Shown in pieces: positions 34,948 through 43,534 of a stretch of 57,824 nucleotides of DNA. The translations under genes were made by a program, and so were the position numbers. The notes beneath the pieces are model-generated. The model did not search any database and had not been told where the DNA came from. It was given only the letters and a program-made list of their open reading frames with translations. Origin of the DNA: Christiangramia sp. (GTDB lineage Bacteria; Bacteroidota; Bacteroidia; Flavobacteriales; Flavobacteriaceae); assembly GCF_029937855.1 (NCBI RefSeq), contig NZ_JAPYPC010000029.1, forward strand, positions 1 through 57,824, written 5' to 3'. Every line of letters begins with the position of its first letter. Within the stretch, counting starts at the first letter, position 1.

Positions 34948-37239
34948 ATGAAAAAAATTATAATAATAATCCTGTTTCTCGAAACGCTTTCCATAAAGGC
35001 ACAAAATATAGTGCGCTACGACCTATATGTTCGTGATACCATCGTAAATTTTACGGGTAAGGAAAAACGTGCCATCGCAGTGAACGGACAAATACCAATG
35101 CCAACGCTAACGTTCACAGAAGGCGACATTGCCGAAATTTATGTGCACAATGAGTTGGATGAAGAAACAGCCCTGCATTGGCACGGTCTGTTTTTGCCCA
35201 ATAAGGAAGATGGCGTACCTTACCTTACCCAAATGCCCATTCCGCCGCATACCGTCCATAAATATACCTTCCCAATCATACAGCACGGGACCCATTGGTA
35301 CCACAGCCATTTTGGGCTTCAGGAACAGATTGGTATGTATGGTTCTATGATTTTGAACAAGAGACCGGACGATAAGACCTTCAGAAAAGGCATTGACGAC
35401 CTGCCCACCATTCCCATAGTATTGAGCGAATGGACGGACTTGAAACCAGAAAATGTGCATCGTATGCTCCACAACGCATCCGACTGGTTTGCCATACAAA
35501 AAGGGACTACACAGAGTTATGCCGAGGCTATTAAAAAGGGGCACTTTAAAACAAAACTTCATAATGAATGGAAACGGATGCTTGCAATGGACGTGAGCGA
35601 TGTGTATTATGACAAATTCCTCATCAATGGCAAAAGTGAAAATGAAGATACATCCCTCAAGGGCTTAAAAGCTGGCGATAAAGTACGGCTGCGCGTTTCA
35701 AATGGCGGTGCTTCCAGTTATTTTTGGCTTACCTACGCCGGTGGTAAAATAACCGTGGTGGCCAACGACGGTAATGATGTGGAACCTGTGGATGTTGATA
35801 GAATGTTTATTGCTGTATCAGAAACCTATGATGTGGTTGTTACCATTCCTGCGGACAATACTGCCTTTGAATTTTTAGTAACACCGGAAGACCGTACAAA
35901 ATCGGCTTCCATATATCTTGGAGAGGGCATCAAAAAACTTACGGAACGGCTTCCAAAACTGAAATATTTTGAAGGTATGGAAATGATGAACGAAATGATG
36001 AAGATGAACGGCGATCTGGACCAAATGGGAATGAGTATGAGTATGCAGCAAATGGATATGAACGTGGTGATGTATCCTGAAATAACCGGTCCTGAGGATA
36101 ACGGAAAAGACAAGAAAATGGAAATGGATGGCGAAGATCCTAATGGCCACAAAATCGATGGAAAACAGGATATGGATGGAATGAAGATGAGCGAAGCTAT
36201 GTACAAGAGCAACGAACTTGCAAACATTACGACCCTCAACTACGCTATGTTGAAATCGCCTACGGTAACAAAACTTCCACAGGATGCACCCATAAAGGAA
36301 CTGCACTTTACGTTAACCGGCAATATGAACCGTTATGTTTGGAGCTTGGACAATAAGGTTATTTCAGAAAGCGATAAAATATTAATAAAAAAAGGGGAGA
36401 AAGTAAGGATTACCCTGTATAACAATTCAATGATGCGACACCCGATGCACCTGCACGGCCACGACTTTAGGTTGCTCAACAGCCAAGGCGAGTATGCACC
36501 GCTAAAAAATGTAGTGGATATTATGCCTATGGAAACCGATGTTATCGAGTTTGAGGCCAATGTAGAAGGCGACTGGTTTTTTCACTGCCACATATTGTAC
36601 CATATGATGAGCGGTATGGGCAGGGTTTTCAGTTATGAAAACCAAGAGCCAAATCCTTTGATACCAAACCCTGAATTGGCGTTAAGAAAATTAAAAGGTG
36701 ACGACCGGGATTTCCACCTGATGGTAGAAAACGATTTTGCGACCAACGGAAATGATGGATTGCTGATGGCTCAAAGTACACGATGGAGTTTTGGCACCGA
36801 ATGGCGTTTGGGCTACAATGATATGCACGGTTATGAAACAGAAACACACATAGGAAGGTATATTGGAAAAATGCAGTGGCTGATACCGTTTGTTGGGTTT
36901 GATTGGCGCTATAGAAAATTGGGACATAATGAGGTTGAGGAAAATTTGTTTAGCCAAAAAAACACCAAAGATAAACGCTCTTTAGTGAGCATAGGAGTCA
37001 ATTACACCCTACCGATGTTGGTAATGGCACAAGCAGAAATATTTACGGACGGTAATATCAGGTTACAATTTGAGCGCAATGATATACCCGTAACCCAAAG
37101 GTTGCGTATGAACCTGATGTGGAATACAGATAAGGAATATATGGCTGGTTTGCGTTATATCACAACACGTAATTTGGGGATTACCACTCATTTCGACAGT
37201 GATATGGGTTTTGGAGTCGGTCTTAATTTAAATTATTAA
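34948..37239 (+). CDS. Multicopper oxidase fused to CopB-like outer-membrane domain
   Basis: A 763-residue exported protein (start at the ATG giving MKKIIIIILFLE). The first 580 residues are a three-domain CopA-type copper oxidase: HWHG (77-80), HWYHSHFG, and C-terminal copper sites HPMHLHGHDF (498-507) and HCHILYHMMSGM (546-557). A Met-rich insert (MEMMNEMMKMNGDLDQMGMS) lies between domains 2 and 3. From about residue 590 it continues as an amphipathic beta-strand region (EWRLGYNDMHGYETETHIGR ... GFGVGLNLNY) resembling the CopB barrel domain. This would place Cu(I) oxidation at the outer membrane. Confidence 0.88.
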   Translation: MKKIIIIILFLETLSIKAQNIVRYDLYVRDTIVNFTGKEKRAIAVNGQIPMPTLTFTEGDIAEIYVHNELDEETALHWHGLFLPNKEDGVPYLTQMPIPPHTVHKYTFPIIQHGTHWYHSHFGLQEQIGMYGSMILNKRPDDKTFRKGIDDLPTIPIVLSEWTDLKPENVHRMLHNASDWFAIQKGTTQSYAEAIKKGHFKTKLHNEWKRMLAMDVSDVYYDKFLINGKSENEDTSLKGLKAGDKVRLRVSNGGASSYFWLTYAGGKITVVANDGNDVEPVDVDRMFIAVSETYDVVVTIPADNTAFEFLVTPEDRTKSASIYLGEGIKKLTERLPKLKYFEGMEMMNEMMKMNGDLDQMGMSMSMQQMDMNVVMYPEITGPEDNGKDKKMEMDGEDPNGHKIDGKQDMDGMKMSEAMYKSNELANITTLNYAMLKSPTVTKLPQDAPIKELHFTLTGNMNRYVWSLDNKVISESDKILIKKGEKVRITLYNNSMMRHPMHLHGHDFRLLNSQGEYAPLKNVVDIMPMETDVIEFEANVEGDWFFHCHILYHMMSGMGRVFSYENQEPNPLIPNPELALRKLKGDDRDFHLMVENDFATNGNDGLLMAQSTRWSFGTEWRLGYNDMHGYETETHIGRYIGKMQWLIPFVGFDWRYRKLGHNEVEENLFSQKNTKDKRSLVSIGVNYTLPMLVMAQAEIFTDGNIRLQFERNDIPVTQRLRMNLMWNTDKEYMAGLRYITTRNLGITTHFDSDMGFGVGLNLNY

Positions 37240-37821
37240 TGGAAAATTATGTCCATTCCATCATTGGTAAATTCAAAAATAGAATTTCTACGTCATCAAA
37301 AAGGAAATTAGGTTTTTCATACGGCGTTAGATTTCCAACTTGTAAAAATTAATGAATTAACAATCGAAAAAGATGGCAGATGTTGTTTTTTAGAAGTTCA
37401 CCACACTATTCAGTACATCATCTGCTTCTTTATGGATAAAATTGCCCCATAATTCAAGGTGGTTTTTAAATCACTATGTCTATATAATTTGTAGCATTAA
37501 AGGATTAATGGAATCGCCGGCAATCTTGTATGTCTGGCGGTGTGATTAGAAAGACTTTTATTTTTTCTTTTTAGCTATTTTTTTTAATGTTTTTTAGAAG
37601 GTTCGTAGTAATCTGATCATAAATAAAATTGTTCAGTTTCTCTGTTTAAAGGTTCACGGAGGCATTAATCACTCCATCTTCCTCTGATGGGATTCTATTG
37701 CACGGAACCGTCAATAGTTGCAGCTAAATTCCAGTTTTTTATAATTATGTGTCATTCTGCTTTACCTTTCATTTTATTTTAAACCGACCAGATAATTTTT
37801 GCAAATTCCTTTTTAAAGCAT
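37240..37821. other. Intergenic stretch with integrase scrap
   Basis: A 580-base gap after the multicopper oxidase. It holds the integrase remnant described separately (37395-37560). A 37-codon frame begins at 37239 overlapping the oxidase stop but has no family likeness. The rest is featureless AT-rich sequence. Confidence 0.5.
37395..37560 (-). pseudogene. Integrase C-terminal remnant
   Basis: Matches the 3' end of the intact integrase (about 40455-40620), including the 29 or so bases around the Tyr region (GTGGTTTTTAAATCACTATG then TCTATATAATTT) with scattered substitutions and a 2-base gap. More diverged than the left-edge copy, so it derives from an older or different related integrase. 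Same orientation as the other copies. Confidence 0.8.
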
Positions 37822-38585
37822 TTAGGATTTCATTATTCGTGTAAGGATTGACACTCCCAGCATAGGGACACCAAAAACCCCTATTACTTTTTTGTGTTCG
37901 TAAATCTGATCAAAGGTACTATAATCCTGCGCGCGGTCCTTAAAATCGCCATAAATACCCGGATCGCCTGGTACGGGTTCCCAAAGGTTATCTTTTCTGT
38001 GTGGATCTTCTTGCTCATTTGTTAACTGACCCTCAATCCCGTATTTTGCCATATAATGGTCAAGAAAATCGGGCACTAATTTATTTCGTAAAATTGTTTG
38101 AATCGTAGGGTATCCTACCATCCTTAGCCGATCTACTGTTTTTCGACTTCTACAATGGCCCTGGCCGCAACTTCCGGCTGGTATATTTTTCCCACAGGCA
38201 TAGGTTTTTGGATAAACCTTGTTTTTACCCAGACTGCTCCACTTCAAAATCCTGTAATTCTTTCAGAAGCCTTTCGGTGCCTTCCACAGTAATTTTTTGA
38301 TAAAGAGGGCTGGATTCTCCTGAAAAATCATAATAAGCCGCAAGATGCACCACAGAGGCAATTCTATTTCCATAGGCAAAACGTACTCGTTCAAAGGCAT
38401 TTTTTATACTGGTATCTGAGGTGAAGTCTATACATACACATTCTGCCGTGGGTGGAGGAAAGGGATAACCCACATTATCCAGCCCTACGACAAGATACTT
38501 TTTAGCAAGTTCGTTAATATGGTTAGCCCACTGCTTCCACTCACAACAATAACTTCTTTATTTGCCTGAATTGCCAGTTTGTCCA
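37822..38585 (-). pseudogene. Chimeric SDR/epimerase pseudogene
   Basis: Three pieces in different frames. The upstream end has KEVIVVSGSSGL, then (after a small deletion) INELAKKYLVVGLDNVGYP, then SVVHLAAYYDFSGESSPLYQ and TVEGTERLLKELQDFEV, an extended SDR/NAD-epimerase N-terminal half. From about 38225 downstream it becomes the end of a classical SDR: KPMPVGKIYQPEVAARAIVE in one frame, VGYPTIQTILRNKLVPDFLD and VPGDPGIYGDFKDRAQDYS in another. An internal deletion seems to have joined two neighbouring SDR genes; frameshifts rule out a product. Confidence 0.75.
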
Positions 38586-38713
38586 TGCCTTATATTATAC
38601 TATAAATTTTATACTTCGTCCATCTACCCTATCTCTTTTATGGGATTTAAATTCATATGCTTCACATCAGGATCGTCACACCAACTTCACTGTCACCTTC
38701 CAAATTTTTTCAA

Positions 38714-38739
38714 AAAAACCCGGACGTGGCCGGGTTTTT
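38714..38739 (-). terminator. Rho-independent terminator after Csp gene
   Basis: Arms AAAAACCCGG and CCGGGTTTTT with loop ACGTGG. T-runs occur on both strands, so it can stop transcription from the copper-storage gene on the minus strand and anything entering from the left. Confidence 0.8.
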
Positions 38740-38760
38740 AACAAAACTTGATTTAAATCT

Positions 38761-39081
38761 TTAAGCTTTAAAAGTAGCACAAGCTTCTGCACATTCGCGA
38801 CATGCTTTCGCACAATCCTTACAGTGCTGTGCATCATGTTTATCACATTCCTGAGCACATTTTTCGCATACTTTTTTGCAATAATCAACTAACCCCTGTA
38901 CATCTTTATAACTGGTTGCTAAAATTTGACTTAAGGCAGAACAGGCTTCAGCACAAACATGGTCTATACGAATACAATCTACCATCATCTTTACATCATC
39001 TTCATCAAGACAGGCATCTGCACAAAAATTACAATGGTTAATACAATTTCCAAGGGCTTTAATTAGTTTTTCATTTCTCAT
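38761..39081 (-). CDS. Four-helix-bundle copper storage protein (Csp)
   Basis: A 106-residue cytosolic (no signal peptide) Csp3-like protein with Cys residues lining helices: CINHCNFCADAC, CAEACSALSQ, YCKKVCEKCAQECDKH, CKDCAKACRECAEAC. Members bind many Cu(I) ions inside a four-helix bundle. A second Csp lies at 46178-46504, on the other side of the tRNA fragment. Confidence 0.9.
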   Translation of the reverse strand: MRNEKLIKALGNCINHCNFCADACLDEDDVKMMVDCIRIDHVCAEACSALSQILATSYKDVQGLVDYCKKVCEKCAQECDKHDAQHCKDCAKACRECAEACATFKA

Positions 39082-39195
39082 AATTTATTAAATTTTTTGA
39101 TTCTACATAAAATTAAGCATGCACATTAAAAATTACTTTTAAAATTATGCTAAGGTCTTTCTGTTTTAAATTATTTTAACTTAGATGTAAAATAA

Positions 39196-40203
39196 TTAAG
39201 AATATTTTGTGTCTACATGTTCCCAATTCCATCCTTCCTGACGCACTAAAGTTTTGAAAAATAGACGATTTTTGCTCACCTTTGCTGAAAACCCATCCGT
39301 ATCAAAATTCTCCAGTATAAGTTCCTTTTCTAAAAGCCTATGAGTAGTTGAAGCCGGAGGGCCCGAAGGTAAGAGCCTCATGTGGGTTACCTCGGCGATT
39401 ACTTCAAAATAATTATCATAAGCTACTATTAGTGGTTTTATGTCTTTAGAATCAGGTCTGAATTCCTCTTTAATTTGATCTGAAATAATCAACAAAGCTT
39501 CATAAAGCCTTGCCAGTTGCAGAATAATCGCATTTTTCCCTTTATTATTATGAAAATAGTGAATTACCGGGTAAGCCCGGTGTTGCTGGCTATATTTGAT
39601 TATGGAGTCTGAAATTTCATCAATTTTACCTGTTAGCCGATCGAAATTTTCACCATTCCAGGCACTCATTACAATTTCTTCGGGACTGCTTCCCAGTGTA
39701 CTTAAACTTATGCCAAGTTTACGCTGGTCTATGACTGCTGAAAGGACCGGAATAAAATAGGTGACAGACATGGTGAGGAGAATAAGCCCTGTAAAGGAAT
39801 ATATAGTGGTAAGTACCCTCCAAAGATCGGTGGAGGCTACATAATCCCCCATTCCTAAAGTTGAAACCGTAAATCCACTATAATACGTAATTTGCCAGAA
39901 ACCGGCCGGAATTTTTGTGGTACTATCTATAATAGAGCCAGGAGAAGAATAAAGTATAAAAACCATGCTCGCCCATAAAAAGAATACCCAGATTAGCACA
40001 ATAGAAATTAGTAGAAAATAACCCGCATGGGCCAGCAATTTAGAATTACCGTTCCTGCCAGAAATCAGCAATAAAAACTTCCAGAAAAAATGTGAAAAAC
40101 GGCTGGTAAGCCAACCCCCGCCCTGCATGGATAAAGTGGTTTGCAGAATATCCAGAACTATGGCGACATACAGGATTATTCCGATAATTAGATAAATTTC
40201 CAT
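39196..40203 (-). CDS. Two-helix-type potassium channel family protein
   Basis: A 335-residue membrane protein with four hydrophobic segments. The last pair flanks a pore loop with TVSTLGMGDYV, a variant of the K+ selectivity filter TVGYGD (Met replaces Tyr and Leu precedes Gly). The cytoplasmic C-terminus (about 180-335) is helical with no RCK domain recognisable. Selectivity may differ from classical K+ channels. Confidence 0.8.
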   Translation of the reverse strand: MEIYLIIGIILYVAIVLDILQTTLSMQGGGWLTSRFSHFFWKFLLLISGRNGNSKLLAHAGYFLLISIVLIWVFFLWASMVFILYSSPGSIIDSTTKIPAGFWQITYYSGFTVSTLGMGDYVASTDLWRVLTTIYSFTGLILLTMSVTYFIPVLSAVIDQRKLGISLSTLGSSPEEIVMSAWNGENFDRLTGKIDEISDSIIKYSQQHRAYPVIHYFHNNKGKNAIILQLARLYEALLIISDQIKEEFRPDSKDIKPLIVAYDNYFEVIAEVTHMRLLPSGPPASTTHRLLEKELILENFDTDGFSAKVSKNRLFFKTLVRQEGWNWEHVDTKYS

Positions 40204-40453
40204 ATAGGTATTTTTGGTTAGTTAAATAGGCCGAAAAATTAAGGCATTCAATTATTTTGATAGAGAACTAAATAAAATTTGGTCTAAGTTCATGCCGTAT
40301 CGAGCCATTCTATTCAGGATATTAAAATTTTTAAATGATGGTGAAAAATATCCGGTGTCAAAATTAAAGCTTAGATTTTATATAAGAAATCAAGTAAAGA
40401 TTACATAATGTAAGGATTATCATAAGATTAAACTTAAGAAAGATAATCTCAAA
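40204..40453. other. Gap between channel and integrase
   Basis: About 250 bases, AT-rich. Nothing recognisable; no hairpin with a T-run. Confidence 0.3.
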
Positions 40454-41785
40454 TTAAAAGTTAATAACACTATCCAGAGCTTCATCAGCATCACGATGAA
40501 TAAAATTTGCCTGATAATTTAAAGTGGTTTTTAAATCACTATGTCTATATAATTTTTGCAGCATTAAAGGGTGAATTCTATCACCTGCAATATTTCCAAA
40601 GCTATGACGGGCTATATGATTCGATAATGTTTTATCAATGCCACAGAGTTTAGCTATTCTTTTTAAATATTTATTGAGAAGTTTAGTGGTACTCTTTGTC
40701 CGTGTATAAATTTGTTCGGCTTGAGTTTGATCTACTTCCCGTAAAAAAGGGAATAAATATCCATTATTGAATTTCTTATCTGGGCGATAGTAATCAATTA
40801 TAATCCTAGCTTTATCAGGAATTTTTAAACTTAGAGGTTTACCATTTTTTTCCATGACATAGTATAAACGTTTATCCTTGAAATCAGACCATTTTAATTT
40901 AATTACATCTGAGATTCGCATCCCGGCAAAATAAAAAGAAAACAACCATATGTTGTGAGTATGCCATATAGTTGAGTACTTCTCTAATTCGAGTGATTCT
41001 ATCTTCTCAATTTCTTCTACATTCAATCCAATTTTATTACCTGAGGATATTCTAATTTTCTCTTTCTCACCAGCAAAAGGATAATATTTCTGGGCAATTA
41101 CTCCTTCTTTAATTGCAATATTATAAAGAGTTCTAATGAAAATAAGCTGATTGGTTATTGTCCTTGGTTTATGATTCAGGTAAGAAGAACAAAATGTCTT
41201 ATATTTTCTAATAAAAGATTCGTCAATATCCCTGAATCTTAGGTTATCATTTTTTTTAAAATATGCAACGCCATCCATCCAGTGATATTTAGATCTTCTT
41301 GCCTCGCTCACTCGCTTTAACCGTCTTTGTTTAATTTCTTGGATGATTTTTGCCTTACTTCTCGAATTCTTTAGTTGTATAAATTCTTCAATATTATATA
41401 GTATTGATAACTGCGCTTTAGCAACTGAAAAAACTCCCGTGTCATATTTACTTTGAATATGTTCAGTGGCAACAGTAAAGAAAGATTTAGAGCCATCTGG
41501 CCCTTTTAATTTTTGTTTTATTTGCCTTGGCGTAATTTTTTTCTCTGCATTGAAATAGATATCATTGACTTCAATCATCCTTTTCATCAAAAAGTTATTT
41601 AACTGCTTAAAGTTTGGATGAGTCTTTTTAACCTTACAAGCAACGTTATCCCAATCTTTTTCAAATACAGAATGTCCCAGCCAAACATAATTCGTTTTAT
41701 AATTTTCGCTAATTCTTAAGGCCAGAGGTATCCTTCCATCCTTCTTTTTCATGTTTTTCCTCAAAACAATCTTTAAATTTGCCAT
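40454..41785 (-). CDS. Tyrosine recombinase (integrase) of the island
   Basis: A 443-residue site-specific recombinase of the Bacteroidetes mobile-element type. Residues 1-95 form an arm-binding domain (MANLKIVLRKNMKKKDGR), 105-220 a SAM-like core-binding domain, and 240-440 the catalytic domain with Arg290 (AGMRISDVIKL), HxxR (HIARHSF, Arg393), a His in YRHSDLKTT and the nucleophile Tyr424 (TLNYQ). All active residues are present. It abuts short direct repeats and a tRNA-Met fragment on its upstream side, as expected for integration at a tRNA 3' end. Confidence 0.95.
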   Translation of the reverse strand: MANLKIVLRKNMKKKDGRIPLALRISENYKTNYVWLGHSVFEKDWDNVACKVKKTHPNFKQLNNFLMKRMIEVNDIYFNAEKKITPRQIKQKLKGPDGSKSFFTVATEHIQSKYDTGVFSVAKAQLSILYNIEEFIQLKNSRSKAKIIQEIKQRRLKRVSEARRSKYHWMDGVAYFKKNDNLRFRDIDESFIRKYKTFCSSYLNHKPRTITNQLIFIRTLYNIAIKEGVIAQKYYPFAGEKEKIRISSGNKIGLNVEEIEKIESLELEKYSTIWHTHNIWLFSFYFAGMRISDVIKLKWSDFKDKRLYYVMEKNGKPLSLKIPDKARIIIDYYRPDKKFNNGYLFPFLREVDQTQAEQIYTRTKSTTKLLNKYLKRIAKLCGIDKTLSNHIARHSFGNIAGDRIHPLMLQKLYRHSDLKTTLNYQANFIHRDADEALDSVINF

Positions 41786-41834
41786 ACAGTTAGGATTTAA
41801 AACCCTGTAATATAATAATTTACACCTAAAAACT

Positions 41835-41866
41835 AGTACAGAATAAGTACAGAATAAGTACAGAAT
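41835..41866. repeat. Three 11-bp direct repeats upstream of integrase
   Basis: AGTACAGAATA occurs three times head to tail (the third lacks only the final A). It lies between the integrase start and the tRNA fragment, where arm-type integrase or excisionase sites are usually found. The equivalent position at the left-edge integrase copy has no such array. Confidence 0.7.
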
Positions 41867-41971
41867 CGGTTGATTTTAGGCCATATTATATAATATCAAA
41901 ATTTATCAAAACAACATTAACTAATTGATTTTCAGGTGTTTTAGATAGATTTGACTTCTAGCAGAATATTT

Positions 41972-42012
41972 TCATAACCCGGAGGTCCCGAGTTCAAATC
42001 TCGGTCTCGCTA
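41972..42012 (+). other. Displaced tRNA-Met(CAT) 3' fragment, attachment site
   Basis: Reads TCATAACCCGGAGGTC (anticodon loop with CAT, 3' anticodon stem CCCGG, variable loop), then CCGAG-TTCAAAT-CTCGG (T-stem and loop) and acceptor strand TCTCGCT plus discriminator A. The upstream half of the tRNA is absent, so it is not a functional tRNA. This is the standard outcome of element integration at a tRNA 3' end and marks the right boundary of the element. Confidence 0.85.
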
Positions 42013-42018
42013 CTGCTC

Positions 42019-42048
42019 AAATCCCTTCATTCCGAAGGGATTTTTTTA
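42019..42048 (+). terminator. Original tRNA terminator
   Basis: Arms AAATCCCTT and AAGGGATTT with a 7-base loop, followed by a T-run. Placed 6 bases after the tRNA fragment, it is most simply the terminator of the tRNA gene before integration. Confidence 0.8.
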
Positions 42049-42482
42049 TTCGGGAGAATTTGCAACCTATTCGCTGTATTCCATAAAATTCGATAGTATA
42101 AATTTCAAGTACTCTTCCTCATTGATTTAAAGATCCTATTCTCTTAACCCTTTTTCCTAAAAAGGCTTTACGGTAAATACCGGCCATGGATCCTCATTTT
42201 GATCTAATTAAATATTTCAAAAAATGATGAAACGAGAAAGATTTCTGAAGTCTGGAGCAGGAAGGTCTTACAGAAGAAATGAGGTTTTACCGTTTTACCT
42301 ATAGTCTGGTCCTTATCCGCCCTCAAACTGAAAAATATGTTTATTTAATACAATTGGATTGAATATTTTTTTCGGTTTAGACTTTCTACCTTTTAATATT
42401 GTATCCGAATGATTATTCAATTTAGAATCACCAGGACAATATTATAAAATTGTTGAGCTATCTTCTATAATTAACTTCAAGA
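42049..42482. other. Gene-free region before the mercury operon
   Basis: About 430 bases of AT-rich sequence with no convincing gene on either strand. Confidence 0.4.
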
Positions 42483-42530
42483 AATAAGTATTTAAGCATT
42501 TGCTTAAATACTTATTTTATTATAAATTTG
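42483..42530 (+). promoter_or_regulatory. ArsR-type operator and promoter of the mercury operon
   Basis: A perfect 16-bp inverted repeat (arms AATAAGTATTTAAGCA and its complement, TT centre) occupies 42483-42516. A Bacteroidota promoter overlaps it: -33 TTTG at 42499-42502, in the exact centre of the repeat, a 20-base spacer, and -7 TAAATTTG at 42523-42530. A repressor bound here would block the -33 element. The ArsR start follows 22 bases later. Confidence 0.85.
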
Positions 42531-42552
42531 AAACTTAAAAAATACATTGCCC

Positions 42553-42909
42553 ATGGAAATTTCGTGTACAAGAGCTCAAGCTGATCATCAACAACTTCTC
42601 AATTGTAAAAATGTTCTTGAAAGAATAGATGATAACTTTCAGGAGATGACCAAATTGCTATCGATTGCTGGTAGTGAAGTACGCTTAAAGATTTTATTCC
42701 TTTTGAACATGGAAGACGAATTATGTCCTTGTGATATTGCTGATATTTTAGAAATGAGCGTACCAGCAATCTCTCAACACATCCGGAAAATTAAAGATGC
42801 AGGTTTTATCTCCTCCAGAAGAGATGGACAAACCTTATACTATTCCTTAGTAAAAGATAAAACAGCTGTACTTGATGCTGTTTTCACTACAATCAAAAAA
42901 ACAGCATAA
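42553..42909 (+). CDS. ArsR/SmtB-family metal repressor
   Basis: A 118-residue winged-helix repressor starting MEISCTRAQA; a TTG two codons upstream (42547) is less likely. The metal motif ELCPCDIADIL (Cys58, Cys60) lies on helix 3 of the DNA-binding domain, as in ArsR-type sensors, and Cys5 and Cys18 in the N-terminal extension may add ligands. It probably binds the palindrome at 42483-42516 and releases it with Hg(II) or another thiophilic metal. Confidence 0.9.
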   Translation: MEISCTRAQADHQQLLNCKNVLERIDDNFQEMTKLLSIAGSEVRLKILFLLNMEDELCPCDIADILEMSVPAISQHIRKIKDAGFISSRRDGQTLYYSLVKDKTAVLDAVFTTIKKTA

Positions 42910-42910
42910 A

Positions 42911-43534
42911 ATGAAATCGTCCAATAAGTCAAACAGCTCAGCTTTTGTTAGTTTACTTACTGCGGCAACTGCTTCCGTATGTTGTATTACTCCCCTCCTG
43001 GCAATTTTAGCGGGTAGTAGTGGATTTGTAACCATGTTTTCCTGGATAGAACCTTTTCGTCCGTATTTGGTTGCACTTACTATAGGAATTCTTGGTTTCG
43101 CCTGGTATTTAAAATTAAAACCGAAAACACAAGAAGAAATAGATTGTGCGTGCGACGAGGAAGCAAAACCATCTTTTTGGCAGTCCAAAAATTTTCTGTT
43201 CATAGTTACAGTATTTGCCGGATTGATGCTGGCTTTCCCTTATTATTCCAATATATTTTATGCACAGCCCAGCAAGGATATAGTGTATGTTTCTCAATCA
43301 AACATAATAAAGCACATCTTTGAAGTTGAGGGAATGACCTGCGCAGGCTGTGAAGCCCACGTAGAAAGCGAGGTGAGCAAACTAAATGGCATTCTTTCGG
43401 TCAAGGCAAATTATGAAAATGCTAATACTATAGTGGAATATGATAAAACTAAAGTCGATTTAACCGCAATCAGAAAAGCAATAAATACAACTGGTTATAA
43501 GGTACTCGATACTGAAAACAAAATAGAGAAGTAG
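42911..43534 (+). CDS. merT: Mercuric transport MerT-MerP fusion
   Basis: A 207-residue fusion (start MKSSNKSNSS, one base after the repressor stop). MerT part: about three membrane helices, with the vicinal pair SVCCITPLLA (Cys24, Cys25) in helix 1 and a cytoplasmic DCACDEE loop (Cys79, Cys81). MerP part: an HMA domain with GMTCAGCEAH (Cys144, Cys147) at the C-terminus, replacing the free periplasmic MerP. It takes up Hg(II) and hands it to a cytoplasmic reductase. Confidence 0.9.
   Translation: MKSSNKSNSSAFVSLLTAATASVCCITPLLAILAGSSGFVTMFSWIEPFRPYLVALTIGILGFAWYLKLKPKTQEEIDCACDEEAKPSFWQSKNFLFIVTVFAGLMLAFPYYSNIFYAQPSKDIVYVSQSNIIKHIFEVEGMTCAGCEAHVESEVSKLNGILSVKANYENANTIVEYDKTKVDLTAIRKAINTTGYKVLDTENKIEK

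Noticed and set aside
37239-37352. A 37-codon frame overlapping the multicopper oxidase stop (TAATG)
   Set aside because: No family likeness, no hydrophobic or metal-binding pattern, and the region around it is decaying. Kept as non-coding.
39082-39195. A partial inverted repeat (TTAAGCAT ... ATGCTAA) upstream of the first Csp gene as an operator
   Set aside because: The arms are imperfect and about 28 bases apart in very AT-rich sequence; no supporting promoter box was found.
41972-42012. A functional tRNA-Met gene
   Set aside because: Only the anticodon loop, variable loop, T-arm and 3' acceptor strand are present. No D-arm or 5' acceptor strand (AGCGAGA expected) occurs in the bases before it.
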